A DNA stretch of 64,000 bases from Sneathiella chungangensis. GTDB lineage: Bacteria > Pseudomonadota > Alphaproteobacteria > Sneathiellales > Sneathiellaceae. Made by a program: the position numbers and the translations under genes. The notes under the pieces are model-generated. The model saw only the letters and a list, made by a program, of their open reading frames with translations. It searched no databases and was not told the origin of the DNA. This document shows positions 17,174 through 26,626 of the stretch, in pieces. Each line of letters opens with the position of its first letter. Within the stretch, counting starts at the first letter, position 1. The DNA is taken from contig NZ_WTVA01000015.1 in assembly GCF_009882935.1 (NCBI RefSeq), positions 1,063,108 to 1,127,107 on the forward strand, written 5' to 3'.

Positions 17174-17276
17174 GCACTGCCGAATTTGAGTGTCTTATAA
17201 TCTGAAATTCATGCCTGCGGAAAATGGGTTTCCGTAGGATCTTGAAGAAACTATGACCCCGGGAGTAGACCGATCC

Positions 17277-18026
17277 ATGAAAGTTCTCGTCGCTGTTAAA
17301 CGTGTCGTGGACTACAACGTTAAGATCCGTGTTAAAGCGGACAAGACTGGTGTAGACCTCGCTAACGTTAAAATGTCCATGAACCCCTTTGATGAAATTG
17401 CCGTCGAGGAAGGACTTCGCCTTCGCGAAGCCGGCGTGGCCACCGAAGTTGTTGCCATGTCCGTCGGTCCGCAGGCCGCGCAGGAAACTCTGCGGACTGC
17501 GCTCGCCATGGGCGCCGATCGGGGTATTCTGGTGAAGACTGACGAAACCGTTGAGCCTCTCGGTGTGGCAAAGCTGATGAAGGCGGTCGCCGAAGAGGAG
17601 AAGCCGGACCTGATCATCGTCGGCAAGCAGGCCATTGACGATGACTCCAACCAGACCGGCCAGATGCTGGCGGCGTTGCTGGGATGGTCCCAGGGCACTT
17701 TCGCCTCCGAGGTCAATCTCGACGGCGGCACCGCCAAGGTCACCCGCGAAGTCGACGGCGGCCTGCAGACGATCGAGCTGAAAATGCCGGCGGTCGTTAC
17801 GACGGACCTTCGCCTGAACGAGCCGCGCTATGCCTCGCTTCCGAACATCATGAAGGCCAAGAAAAAGCCGATCGATGAAAAGACGCCGGAAGATCTCGGC
17901 GTTGATATCTCACCGCGTCTGAAGACGCTGAAAGTGGAAGAACCGGCGAAACGCGAAGCCGGCGTAAGGGTAGAGTCTGTCGCCGAACTGGTCGACAAGC
18001 TGAAAAATGAAGCGGGGGTTATCTGA
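17277..18026 (+). CDS. etfB: Electron transfer flavoprotein beta subunit
   Basis: A 249-residue protein starting [19 protein letters not shown], the standard beginning of EtfB. The family signature is present ([14 protein letters not shown], then the [17 protein letters not shown]-binding segment, and [16 protein letters not shown]). With EtfA it forms the soluble flavoprotein that moves electrons from acyl-CoA dehydrogenases, such as Mcd encoded nearby, to the ETF-quinone oxidoreductase. I chose the ATG at 17277 over one eight codons upstream because of the conserved N terminus. Its stop overlaps the etfA start by 1 nt. Confidence 0.95.
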   Translation: MKVLVAVKRVVDYNVKIRVKADKTGVDLANVKMSMNPFDEIAVEEGLRLREAGVATEVVAMSVGPQAAQETLRTALAMGADRGILVKTDETVEPLGVAKLMKAVAEEEKPDLIIVGKQAIDDDSNQTGQMLAALLGWSQGTFASEVNLDGGTAKVTREVDGGLQTIELKMPAVVTTDLRLNEPRYASLPNIMKAKKKPIDEKTPEDLGVDISPRLKTLKVEEPAKREAGVRVESVAELVDKLKNEAGVI

Positions 18027-18958
18027 TGACTGTTCTTGTTCTTGCCGATCATGACAATAAGGCGCTTGGCGCGGCGACATTGAACGCGGTAACGGCCGCG
18101 ACGGAACTTGGCGGCGATGTTCATGTTCTTGTCGCGGGGAACGGATGTGCGGCGGTCGCGGACGAGGCGGCCAAGGTTGCCGGCGTTGCAAAGGTTCTCC
18201 TGGCGGAAGATGCGATGTATGCCGATGCGCTCGCGGAAAACATGGCGGCGCTGATTGTCTCGCTCGCGGACAGCTACGACGTCATTCTCGCCGCGGCGAC
18301 GACGTCCGGTAAAAATATCCTGCCGCGGGTTGCTGCGCTTCTCGATGTCGCGCAGATTTCCGAAATTGTCGAGGTTGTGTCCCCCGATACCTTTGTCCGT
18401 CCGATCTATGCCGGTAACGCCATGGCCACCGTGCAGTCGAGCGATGCCAAGAAGGTGATCACGGTTCGCTCGACCAATTTTGCGGCTGCGGCAGCGACAG
18501 GCGGCTCCGCCAGCGTCGAAGCGGCAAGCGCGGCGGCGGACACCGGCCTTTCAACATTTGTCGGCGCCGAATTGTCAAAATCCGAACGGCCCGAGCTTAC
18601 TTCTGCAAAGATCGTGATCTCCGGTGGTCGTGGCATGCAGTCGGGCGATAACTTCCATCTGCTTGAGAAAGTGGCCGACAAACTCGGTGCGGCGGTCGGC
18701 GCGAGCCGCGCGGCCGTTGATGCGGGCTTCGTCCCCAACGATTATCAGGTGGGCCAGACGGGCAAGGTTGTCGCGCCTCAGCTGTATATCGCCGTGGGTA
18801 TTTCCGGCGCCATTCAGCATCTGGCCGGCATGAAAGACAGCAAGGTCATCGTGGCCATCAACAAGGACGAGGAGGCCCCGATTTTCCAGGTGGCGGACTA
18901 TGGCCTTGTGGCAGACCTGTTCAAGGCGCTGCCGGAGCTGGATGAAGCTCTCGGATGA
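18026..18958 (+). CDS. etfA: Electron transfer flavoprotein alpha subunit
   Basis: A 310-residue FAD-binding subunit. The C-terminal domain shows the ETF alpha signature ([12 protein letters not shown], then [45 protein letters not shown]). The TGATG overlap with etfB indicates coupled translation and a 1:1 product. The gene for 3-hydroxybutyryl-CoA dehydrogenase follows 61 bp later on the same strand. Confidence 0.95.
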   Translation: MTVLVLADHDNKALGAATLNAVTAATELGGDVHVLVAGNGCAAVADEAAKVAGVAKVLLAEDAMYADALAENMAALIVSLADSYDVILAAATTSGKNILPRVAALLDVAQISEIVEVVSPDTFVRPIYAGNAMATVQSSDAKKVITVRSTNFAAAAATGGSASVEAASAAADTGLSTFVGAELSKSERPELTSAKIVISGGRGMQSGDNFHLLEKVADKLGAAVGASRAAVDAGFVPNDYQVGQTGKVVAPQLYIAVGISGAIQHLAGMKDSKVIVAINKDEEAPIFQVADYGLVADLFKALPELDEALG

Positions 18959-19019
18959 CGCGGCAGGGTCAGATTTTCGGCGGTTTAATCGCGCTCAACT
19001 TTATGCTTGGAATGAGGCA

Positions 19020-19892
19020 ATGATAAAAAAAGTAAGTGTGATTGGCGCCGGCCAGATGGGCAATGGTATTGCCCATGTTCTGGCGATTGCCGATATCGAT
19101 GTTTTCCTGAAGGATATCTCCAAGGAACAGCTTGATAAAGCCTTGGAGACGATTGAGCATAACCTGCGGCGGCAAGTCGGCCGCGGGGCGCTCTCTGAAG
19201 GGGATATCACCAAGGCATTGGCTCATATCAATCCCGTAACCGACGATGCCCATCTTGCGGAAGTCGATCTGGTGATTGAGGCGGCGACCGAGAATGAAGA
19301 GATAAAGAAGTCCATTCTCTCTGCTCTCGGCCCGAAACTGAAACCGGAAGCGATTATTGCCACCAACACCTCCTCGATCTCCGTGACGCGCCTTGCCGCG
19401 ATTACGGACCGGCCGGAGAAGTTCATCGGCATGCATTTCATGAACCCGGTTCCGGTGATGCAGCTGGTCGAGCTTATCCGCGGGATCGCAACGAATGAGG
19501 AAACTTTCGAGACCATCCGGGAACTGGCGGTCCGGCTTCATAAAACACCGACGCCAGCAGAGGATTTTCCCGCCTTCATCGTCAATCGCATCCTGTTGCC
19601 GATGATCAATGAGGCGATCTACACGCTGTACGAAGGCGTCGGGTCCGTTCGCGCGATCGATACGGCAATGCGTCTTGGCGCCAACCATCCGATGGGGCCG
19701 CTCCAACTCGCGGATTTCATCGGCCTCGATGTCTGCCTTGCCATCATGCAGGTTCTCTATGAGGGACTGGCCGATACCAAATACCGCCCCTGTCCGCTTC
19801 TCGTTAAATATGTCGAGGCGGGCTGGCTTGGCCGGAAATCTGGCCGTGGCTTTTACGATTACACGGGGGATGAGCCCATTCCGACACGGTAA
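19020..19892 (+). CDS. 3-Hydroxybutyryl-CoA dehydrogenase
   Basis: A 290-residue NAD-dependent enzyme with the Rossmann motif VIGAGQMGNGIA near the N terminus. The catalytic His lies in the MHFMNPVPVMQLVE region, and the C-terminal helical domain has LGANHPMGPLQLADFIGLD. It interconverts acetoacetyl-CoA and (S)-3-hydroxybutyryl-CoA. Together with the thiolase opposite, it could feed crotonyl-CoA to Ccr through an enoyl-CoA hydratase, or serve butyrate oxidation. The start is the ATG at 19020, just before IKKVSVIGAG. Confidence 0.93.
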   Translation: MIKKVSVIGAGQMGNGIAHVLAIADIDVFLKDISKEQLDKALETIEHNLRRQVGRGALSEGDITKALAHINPVTDDAHLAEVDLVIEAATENEEIKKSILSALGPKLKPEAIIATNTSSISVTRLAAITDRPEKFIGMHFMNPVPVMQLVELIRGIATNEETFETIRELAVRLHKTPTPAEDFPAFIVNRILLPMINEAIYTLYEGVGSVRAIDTAMRLGANHPMGPLQLADFIGLDVCLAIMQVLYEGLADTKYRPCPLLVKYVEAGWLGRKSGRGFYDYTGDEPIPTR

Positions 19893-19932
19893 GGCTATTC
19901 CACAAGCCGGTCAAAATTCTTTGAGCCACAAA

Positions 19933-19966
19933 AAAACCCCGGAAAATTTCCGGGGTTTTCTTTTTG
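19933..19966. terminator. Bidirectional terminator between hbd and the thiolase gene
   Basis: Arms AAAACCCCGGAAA and TTTCCGGGGTTTT form a strong hairpin flanked by A-runs on the left and T-runs on the right. It therefore works in both directions for these two convergent genes. Confidence 0.92.
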
Positions 19967-19978
19967 AATGTCGGCGGA

Positions 19979-21163
19979 TCAGTTGACTTCAAACAGTCCT
20001 GCAGCGCCCATACCCCCGCCGATACACATCGTGACAACGACATATTTCGCGCCGCGACGTTTGCCCTCGATCAGGGCATGGCCGGCAAGACGGGCACCCG
20101 ACATCCCGTAGGGATGACCGATGGAGATTGCCCCACCATCGACGTTCAGCAGCTCGTTCGGGATGCCGAGCTTGTCGCGGCAGTAAAGTACCTGCACGGC
20201 GAAGGCCTCGTTCAGCTCCCACAGACCGATGTCATCCATCTTGAGGCCGTTGCGCTGCAGCAATTTCGGCACGGCGAAGACCGGGCCGATGCCCATTTCA
20301 TCCGGCTCGCAGCCGGCGACGACCAGGCCGCGGTAGGTCCCGAGCGGCTCGATATTGCGCTGCTCGGCAAGTTTGCTGTCCATGACGACGCAGGCGGACG
20401 CCCCGTCGGAAAGCTGGCTCGCGTTACCTGCGGTAATGAAACAATCCTCGCCAAGCACGGGCTTCAGGCTGGACAGCCCTTCAAGTGTCGTGCTCGGGCG
20501 GTTGCCCTCGTCCTGGGTGAGGGTCACTTCCTCATGCAGGGTTTCCCCAGTTTCCTTGTTCTCCATCACCTTGATCGTGGTCATCGGAACAATTTCCTTG
20601 TCGAACCGGCCGGCTTCCTGCCCGGCGGCGGTGCGCATCTGGCTCTGGTAGCTATATTCGTCCATTGCCTCGCGCGTGATGCCGTAGCGCGTTGCCACCG
20701 TCTCCGCGGTTTTCAGCATCGGATCATAAATGGACGGCTTATTTTCCAGAAGCCATTCATTCTGCGCCCGGTAACGGTTCATATGCTCGTTCTGGACAAG
20801 GCTGATGCTGTCCATGCCGCCCGCCACCATGACCGGAACCTTGTCGACCAGCACGCGCTGTGCGGCCATGGAAATGGTCTGTAGACCCGAGGAGCAGAAA
20901 CGGTTGACCGTCGTGCCGGACGTCGTGATCGGCAGGCCGGCCCTCAACAATGCCTGACGGGCAATATTGCCGCCTGTCGCGCCTTCCGGGTTGGCGACGC
21001 CGAAGATCACGTCCTCAACTTCCGCAGGGTCCACGCCCGCCCGTTCGACGGCGTGCTTGATGACATGGCCGCCAAGATCGGCGCCATGGGTATTATTGAA
21101 CGCCCCGCGATAGGCTTTACCGATTGGGGTTCTGGCGGTGGATACGATAACGGCGTCTGCCAT
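19979..21163 (-). CDS. Acetyl-CoA C-acyltransferase (thiolase)
   Basis: A 394-residue thiolase with the nucleophile Cys90 in NRFCSSGLQ. The His of [10 protein letters not shown] and the second Cys in [13 protein letters not shown] lie near the C terminus. Enzymes of this family either condense two acetyl-CoA into acetoacetyl-CoA or cleave 3-ketoacyl-CoA in beta-oxidation. The sequence does not settle chain length preference, but the neighbouring hbd favours C4 chemistry. An AGGAG site sits before the ATG at 21163. Confidence 0.92.
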   Translation of the reverse strand: MADAVIVSTARTPIGKAYRGAFNNTHGADLGGHVIKHAVERAGVDPAEVEDVIFGVANPEGATGGNIARQALLRAGLPITTSGTTVNRFCSSGLQTISMAAQRVLVDKVPVMVAGGMDSISLVQNEHMNRYRAQNEWLLENKPSIYDPMLKTAETVATRYGITREAMDEYSYQSQMRTAAGQEAGRFDKEIVPMTTIKVMENKETGETLHEEVTLTQDEGNRPSTTLEGLSSLKPVLGEDCFITAGNASQLSDGASACVVMDSKLAEQRNIEPLGTYRGLVVAGCEPDEMGIGPVFAVPKLLQRNGLKMDDIGLWELNEAFAVQVLYCRDKLGIPNELLNVDGGAISIGHPYGMSGARLAGHALIEGKRRGAKYVVVTMCIGGGMGAAGLFEVN

Positions 21164-21219
21164 AAGAATTCTCCTCGTTTGTTATTATTTATGCGCCCGT
21201 GCCCGGTAAACGCAGGCGG

Positions 21220-21235
21220 GAATTGTCGGCAATTC
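21220..21235. promoter_or_regulatory. Palindromic operator candidate upstream of the thiolase gene
   Basis: GAATTG-CCGA-CAATTC on the minus strand is a perfect 6-bp inverted repeat. It lies just downstream of a TATATA box, near the expected transcription start, and so is well placed for a repressor. Confidence 0.4.
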
Positions 21236-21321
21236 TATATATAGTGGTTGCCGATGAAAAGGCCGAATCTGCATATCCGTGCGAAGTGGCGACAAATCCG
21301 GCGAATAGGCGGTTCTTGCGT

Positions 21322-21669
21322 TTAAAGAATGTCCAGGACGGACTCCGGCGGGCGTCCCACGCGTGCCTTGCCGTTCGCGAAAACAATGGGCCGTTCAATC
21401 AGTTTCGGATGATCGACCATTGCCTGGATAAGTTTGGCATCGCCAAGCGCCGGATCACCAAGATTATTTTCCTTGTATTCCGCTTCGCCTTTTCGCATCA
21501 GGTCGCGCGGTTTCATGTTCAGAAGATCAAGGATTTCCGTCAGCCGTTCCTTGCTGGGGGGCGAAACAAGATATTCCGTGATCACCGGGTCGACCCCGTT
21601 TTCCTGCAACAGGGCAAGTGTCTGGCGGGATTTGCTGCACCGCGGATTATGAAAGATTTCAACCGACAT
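21322..21669 (-). CDS. arsC: Glutaredoxin-type arsenate reductase ArsC
   Basis: A 115-residue protein with the catalytic Cys in HNPRCSKSRQTL near the N terminus. The arginines expected for arsenate binding are present in RDLMRKGE, LIERPIVF and ARVGRP. It reduces arsenate to arsenite using glutathione and glutaredoxin. No arsR, arsB or acr3 accompanies it, so a housekeeping or YffB-like thiol role is also possible. The ATG at 21669 gives the standard length. Confidence 0.88.
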   Translation of the reverse strand: MSVEIFHNPRCSKSRQTLALLQENGVDPVITEYLVSPPSKERLTEILDLLNMKPRDLMRKGEAEYKENNLGDPALGDAKLIQAMVDHPKLIERPIVFANGKARVGRPPESVLDIL

Positions 21670-21823
21670 TATTTGCGTGTCTCCATTGGTGTTTTTTAAC
21701 TGATCTTTCTTGCGCTTCTTTATTAGCGTAGTCCGACGGACAACGCCAGTCTTTGGCGCGGCGGACCGGCGGGAAACAAATTGAGTGCTTGCCTGACTGT
21801 CAGCGATTGCATATTTAAGCCCC

Positions 21824-22663
21824 ATGACCATACAAACCGAAACCTCAAGTGGCGTTCGCGGGCAGAGCGCGTTGTTACATCTTGCCTCAATGATTGGCCT
21901 CGTAAACTGGCGGGGGATGACGACCCTCCTGTGGAAGGAGGTGCGCCGTTTTCTGAAGGTGCCGCTGCAAACAGTGCTGGCGCCGATGATGACGACGATC
22001 CTTTTCCTGGCCATATTCACCCTGGCTTTTGGCGGCAGCGGGCGGTATGTGGGTGAGGTTTCCTACGCGAACTTCCTGGCGCCCGGCCTTATCATGATGG
22101 CCGTCATCCAGAATGCCTTCGCCAATACCTCGTCTTCGATCCTGATATCCAAAATTCAGGGAAATATTGTCGACATCCTGATGCCGCCGCTATCCGCGGC
22201 GGAGCTCACCCTCGCCTATGTCCTCTCCGGCCTTGCGCGCGGCGCGGCGGTCGCCCTGGTGGTCGGACTGTCCATGTGGATACTCATTGATTTCACCGTC
22301 CATTCCTGGCTTGCCATCCTGTACTTTGTCACCGGCGCCGGACTGATGCTCTCCCTTCTCGGGATGATCGCCGGCATCATATCGGAGAAGTTCGATCACA
22401 TGGCGGCAGTGACGAACTTTATCATCATGCCGCTGTCCTTTCTTTCCGGCACCTTCTATTCCATTGAACGGCTGACCGGCGTCTGGTACCAGATCAGCCA
22501 TCTCAACCCGTTTTTCTTCATGATCGACGGCTTCCGCTACGGCTTTATCGGAACGTCGGACAGTAATATCTGGGTGGGGGCCGGTGTGATTGCGGCGCTG
22601 GATATTCTCCTCTACATCGGCGTTTGGGCGTTGATAAAAAGCGGATATCGCCTGAAAGCCTAA
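21824..22663 (+). CDS. ABC-2 type transporter permease, without an adjacent ATPase
   Basis: A 279-residue protein with about six membrane helices. It contains the ABC-2 permease signature region (FNFIIMPLSFLSGTFYSIERLTGVWYQISHLNPFFFMIDGFRYGF-like layout, read in pieces at about 200-235). The family exports polysaccharides, drugs or lipids. The usual partner ATPase gene would be next to it but is absent on either side: arsC lies upstream on the other strand and argD downstream. The ATPase is therefore encoded elsewhere or shared. Confidence 0.85.
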   Translation: MTIQTETSSGVRGQSALLHLASMIGLVNWRGMTTLLWKEVRRFLKVPLQTVLAPMMTTILFLAIFTLAFGGSGRYVGEVSYANFLAPGLIMMAVIQNAFANTSSSILISKIQGNIVDILMPPLSAAELTLAYVLSGLARGAAVALVVGLSMWILIDFTVHSWLAILYFVTGAGLMLSLLGMIAGIISEKFDHMAAVTNFIIMPLSFLSGTFYSIERLTGVWYQISHLNPFFFMIDGFRYGFIGTSDSNIWVGAGVIAALDILLYIGVWALIKSGYRLKA

Positions 22664-22778
22664 AATATTGTATCAGGGTCAAGAGATTGATTGACAGGAA
22701 CCGCTCTCCTGTCAATACTTCCGCGCTTTCTGGCAGCGGAAACTGGCCGGTTGTCCTTTTGTTTCGTGGAGAAAGCAT

Positions 22779-23954
22779 ATGATTCCTGCGTTGTTATCAA
22801 ATTATGCTCCTGCAGACCTTTCCTTTGAAAAAGGGGAGGGCATGTACCTCTACGGGAATGACGGCCGACGATACCTCGATTTCGCGGCCGGCATCGCGGT
22901 GAGCGCCCTTGGCCATGCGCATCCGAAACTGGTGGGCGCGCTGACCGAACAGGCGAAAAAAGTCTGGCATGTCTCCAACCTGTTCCGGATTCCCGGGCAG
23001 GAAGAGCTTGCGAAAAAGCTGGTTGCCGCGACATTCGCCGATGCCGTCTATTTCTGCAACTCCGGCGCGGAGGCCAACGAATGCGGGATCAAGATGGTGC
23101 GGAAATATTTCAGCACCAACGGACATCCGGAAAAATACCGGATTATCGCCTTCGAAAACTCCTTCCATGGGCGGACGCTTGCGACCATCGCCGCCGCCGG
23201 GCAGGAGAAACTTCTGGCGGGCTTCGGTCCCGTCGTTGAGGGATTCGATCATGTTCCGGTCGGGGATATTGAAAAGGTCAAGGCGGCGATTACCGAGGAA
23301 ACGGCAGCCGTCCTGATCGAGCCGGTGCTGGGTGAAGGCGGCATACAGGTCGTCGAGCCGGCATTCCTGCGGGCCCTTCGCAAGCTCTGCGACGAGCATG
23401 GCCTGCTGCTGATGCTGGATGAGATCCAGACCGGCATGGGACGGACGGGCAAACTGTTTGCGCATGAACATGCGGGGATTACGCCGGATATCCTGACCTC
23501 CGCCAAGGCGCTCGGCGGCGGGTTCCCTGTGGGCGCCTGCCTTGCCGTCGAGAAAGTCGCGAAGACGATGACGGTCGGCAGCCACGGGTCCACCTATGGC
23601 GGCAACCCTCTCGCCATGGCGGTTGCGGGCGCGGTGGTCGATGTGATGACGGAAGAGGGGTTCCTGGATCATGTGGTCGAGATGGGAAATCATCTCAAGC
23701 AGGGTCTTACCGGTGTCGTCGACCGTCACCCGGATATCCTGGAGGAGATCCGTGGCATCGGGCTGCATCTCGGACTGAAATGCAAGGTGGAAAACACGTT
23801 GGTCGCCACCAAGCTTCTGGAACATGGGGTTCTGACGGCGAAAGGCGGTGATAACGTTGTTCGCCTGCTGCCGCCGCTGATTGTCGAGGATGCGCAAATC
23901 TCGGAATTCATCGCTGTTCTGGATGACGTTTGCACGGAGCTTGAAAATGGCTAG
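22779..23954 (+). CDS. argD: Acetylornithine aminotransferase
   Basis: A 391-residue PLP-dependent class III aminotransferase. It has [13 protein letters not shown] (PLP phosphate region), [18 protein letters not shown], and the Schiff-base Lys in [14 protein letters not shown]. It converts N-acetylglutamate semialdehyde to N-acetylornithine in arginine synthesis and may also act in lysine synthesis. argF starts 8 bp before its stop codon, so the two are co-translated. This pairing is common in alphaproteobacteria. Confidence 0.94.
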   Translation: MIPALLSNYAPADLSFEKGEGMYLYGNDGRRYLDFAAGIAVSALGHAHPKLVGALTEQAKKVWHVSNLFRIPGQEELAKKLVAATFADAVYFCNSGAEANECGIKMVRKYFSTNGHPEKYRIIAFENSFHGRTLATIAAAGQEKLLAGFGPVVEGFDHVPVGDIEKVKAAITEETAAVLIEPVLGEGGIQVVEPAFLRALRKLCDEHGLLLMLDEIQTGMGRTGKLFAHEHAGITPDILTSAKALGGGFPVGACLAVEKVAKTMTVGSHGSTYGGNPLAMAVAGAVVDVMTEEGFLDHVVEMGNHLKQGLTGVVDRHPDILEEIRGIGLHLGLKCKVENTLVATKLLEHGVLTAKGGDNVVRLLPPLIVEDAQISEFIAVLDDVCTELENG

Positions 23955-24873
23955 GCCGCACCATTTCCTGGACCTGAACCAGCTGTCGAAATCCGACCTG
24001 CGTGCCATCATCGACGACGGCATCGCGCTGAAAAAGGCGCGCACGGGCCTGCCGAAAGGGACAACGGACAAGCAAGCGCCGCTTGCCGGACTGACGCTTG
24101 CGGCGATCTTCGAGTTTCCCTCGACCCGGACGCGCGTGTCCTTCGATATGGCGATGCGCCAGCTCGGCGGGCATACCATCGTTCTCAACAGCAACGACAT
24201 GCAGCTTGGCCGTGGCGAGACGATCGCCGATACGGCGCGGGTTCTCTCGCGCTATGTCGATGCGATCATGATCCGGACCGATGAGCATGCGAAACTGCTC
24301 GAACTGGCGGAAAATGCGACAGTGCCGGTGATCAACGGGCTTACCAACAACAGCCACCCTTGCCAGCTGATGGCGGATGTGATGACGTTTGAAGAGCACC
24401 GCGGCCCCATCAAGGATAAGGTGGTTGCCTGGTGCGGGGATGGCAATAACATGGTGACGTCCTGGATCCATGCGGCGGGTCAGTTCGGTTTCGAATTCCG
24501 CGTTGCCTGCCCGGAGGAACTCTCGCCGGACCCAGCTGCTCTCGCCTGGGCGAAGGAGGCGGGCGCCAACGTTCATGTCACGCAAAGCGCGGCGGAAGCG
24601 GCGGCCGACGCAAATTGCATTGTTGCCGATACCTGGGTTTCGATGGGGGATGACGCAGCGAACCGGCATAATCTCCTGTCCCCCTATCAGGTTGATGATG
24701 CATTGATGGCGCGCGCGGCGTCCGATGCGATCTTTATGCATTGCCTTCCCGCCCATCGCGGGGAGGAGGCGACGGCCGAGGTAATGGACGGCCCCCAGTC
24801 CGTCATCTTCGACGAGGCCGAAAACCGCCTGCATGCGCAAAAAGCGGTGCTGCGCTGGTGCCTTGGCGCCTGA
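23947..24873 (+). CDS. argF: Ornithine carbamoyltransferase
   Basis: A 308-residue enzyme that makes citrulline from ornithine and carbamoyl phosphate. The carbamoyl-phosphate motif STRTR lies at 59-63, and [10 protein letters not shown] with its catalytic Cys lies near residue 265. The ATG at 23947 lies within the end of argD, preceded by the GGAGCTTGAA ribosome binding region. hslO follows after 32 bp on the same strand. Confidence 0.95.
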   Translation: MARPHHFLDLNQLSKSDLRAIIDDGIALKKARTGLPKGTTDKQAPLAGLTLAAIFEFPSTRTRVSFDMAMRQLGGHTIVLNSNDMQLGRGETIADTARVLSRYVDAIMIRTDEHAKLLELAENATVPVINGLTNNSHPCQLMADVMTFEEHRGPIKDKVVAWCGDGNNMVTSWIHAAGQFGFEFRVACPEELSPDPAALAWAKEAGANVHVTQSAAEAAADANCIVADTWVSMGDDAANRHNLLSPYQVDDALMARAASDAIFMHCLPAHRGEEATAEVMDGPQSVIFDEAENRLHAQKAVLRWCLGA

Positions 24874-24905
24874 GACTCCTTTAGTAACCGAACGAAAGAC
24901 ATACG

Positions 24906-25811
24906 ATGGCCGATACGGGTCAAAAAATTATTGTCGATAATCTGATCCAGCCTTTTCAAATGGCGAAGGCGGGTGTCCGTGGCCGAACCGTGCGGTTGGG
25001 CAGTGTCATTGACGATATTCTCGGCCGCCACGGTTATCCGGATGCGGTTGCACGGTTTCTTGGCGAAGGCCTGGTGCTCGCCGCGATGCTGGGCGGCGCG
25101 CTTAAATTTGACGGCATCTTCACCGTACAGACCAAAGGCGACGGCGCCATCAGTATGATTGCCGCCGACATGACGACGCCGGGCAACATGCGTGGCTACG
25201 CGTCCTTCGATGAAAACAAGCTGGGCGAGGTTGTCGCGGCTGCGGGCCAGTCGGCGGTCAAATCCTATCTCGGCACCGGCTACATCGCGTTTACAATTGA
25301 CGCCGGATCGGAGCGCAAGCGGTATCAGGGCATCGTCGATCTGGAAGGGGACAGCCTGGCCGACTGCATGGAGAATTATTTCGACAAGTCAGAACAGATC
25401 GACACTCTCCTGCGTGTTGCCGTCGACAAGATCGATGGAAAATGGCGCGCCGGTGGATTTATGATCCAGCGGCTCCCGGATGAAAACGCGAAGGAGTTTA
25501 CGCAGGAGCTCGAAGAGGAAAATTGGCGCAATGCCAAAGCCCTCGCGGCAACAGTGACGCCGGAAGAACTCACCAGCCCGATCCTCAAGTCACCGGAGCT
25601 TTTATACAAGATTTTCCATGAAGAGGGCGTGTGGCTCTACGATCCGCAGGAACTCCTTGATAACTGCAGTTGCAGCGCGGAGCGACTTGTGAATACCCTG
25701 AAAACCTTTGGCGGCGAGGATTTGCGGGATATGGCGAAGGACGGCGTTATCGTGGCCGATTGCCAGTTCTGCTCAAGCAAATACGAGATCCCGATCGACG
25801 ATATTCTCTAA
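24906..25811 (+). CDS. hslO: Redox-regulated chaperone Hsp33
   Basis: A 301-residue protein with the four zinc-binding cysteines near its C terminus, in NCSCS and, about 33 residues later, CQFC. These form disulfides under oxidative stress and switch on holdase activity. The N-terminal domain reads GRTVRLGSVIDDILGRHGYP, as in the alphaproteobacterial group. It follows argF by 32 bp and may share its transcript. Confidence 0.93.
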   Translation: MADTGQKIIVDNLIQPFQMAKAGVRGRTVRLGSVIDDILGRHGYPDAVARFLGEGLVLAAMLGGALKFDGIFTVQTKGDGAISMIAADMTTPGNMRGYASFDENKLGEVVAAAGQSAVKSYLGTGYIAFTIDAGSERKRYQGIVDLEGDSLADCMENYFDKSEQIDTLLRVAVDKIDGKWRAGGFMIQRLPDENAKEFTQELEEENWRNAKALAATVTPEELTSPILKSPELLYKIFHEEGVWLYDPQELLDNCSCSAERLVNTLKTFGGEDLRDMAKDGVIVADCQFCSSKYEIPIDDIL

Positions 25812-25908
25812 CAGCGCCGCTGGCCTGCCGCTAAACAGAGGGTTGAATTCCGCCCACAGACCGTAATAGAGTGAAGCCGGTTTCATCCTTTGTAAAGGCG
25901 AGAGTAAA

Positions 25909-26502
25909 ATGGCAGGCATCCCGCGTTTTCTGGCAATCGTTACCCTATTGATGACCACGGCTCTCTTCGGTTGTGCGAAGGCTCCGCCCAATCCGGTTTA
26001 TCCGGAAATTACCTTTCAGCATCTCAACCCGCTGTATCTGAATGTCGGCGAAATCAAGATCATTGATGAATTCAAGCCGCCGTTGAAGCTGCCGCATGTC
26101 GAACATGAACTGCCGGTGTCGATCGATCAGTCGGTGCGTAACTGGGTCAGGGACCGTCTTCGCACGACCGGAAACAGCAGTGCCGTCGCGACCGTCACCA
26201 TCAAGGATGCCAGCGCAGTCGAAAAGGGCCTGCAAAAGGAAACCGGCCTAAAGGGCATCATCACGAAGGACCAGTCGGAGCTATATGAATTCCATCTTTT
26301 GGTCGAGTTAAAGATCACCGAGATTTCCGGCTCCTCCGCCTTTGTCACCGCCGAAGCGACGCGCAGCAAATCGGTGCCGGAAGGAATAACGCTCAATCAG
26401 CGCGAAAAGATGTATTTCACACAGGTCGAAGCCCTGATGCGGGCGTTCGATCCGGAAATGGAGAAGAATATCCGGACCTTTATGGGCGCCTATTTGCGCT
26501 AG
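25909..26502 (+). CDS. Putative lipoprotein, function unknown
   Basis: A 197-residue protein with a lipoprotein signal sequence ending LFGC (Cys at residue 22), so it is probably membrane-anchored in the periplasm or outer membrane. The mature part has no motif I recognise. It contains a segment SIDQSVRNWVRDRL followed by alternating strands, which recalls small periplasmic assembly proteins. AAAGGCGAGAG upstream of the ATG is a plausible ribosome binding site. It is not obviously linked to hslO or to the efflux operon on either side. Confidence 0.75.
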   Translation: MAGIPRFLAIVTLLMTTALFGCAKAPPNPVYPEITFQHLNPLYLNVGEIKIIDEFKPPLKLPHVEHELPVSIDQSVRNWVRDRLRTTGNSSAVATVTIKDASAVEKGLQKETGLKGIITKDQSELYEFHLLVELKITEISGSSAFVTAEATRSKSVPEGITLNQREKMYFTQVEALMRAFDPEMEKNIRTFMGAYLR

Positions 26503-26593
26503 GGCCACTACCCGCGGCCCATCCGTCCGGGGCTTTTCGGGCGGAGGTCAAAGGTCTGGTTTTGGCGCTTGCCGAGGATGAGACTTTGCCGTA

Positions 26594-26611
26594 GTTTGTC
26601 AAAGTTCAAAC
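26594..26611. promoter_or_regulatory. Inverted repeat upstream of the TetR-RND operon
   Basis: GTTTG-N8-CAAAC lies 15 bp before the regulator's ATG and overlaps a TTGTCA sequence that could be a -35 box. TetR regulators commonly bind dyads of this size in their own promoter. Confidence 0.4.
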
Positions 26612-26626
26612 GATTGACCTAATAAG

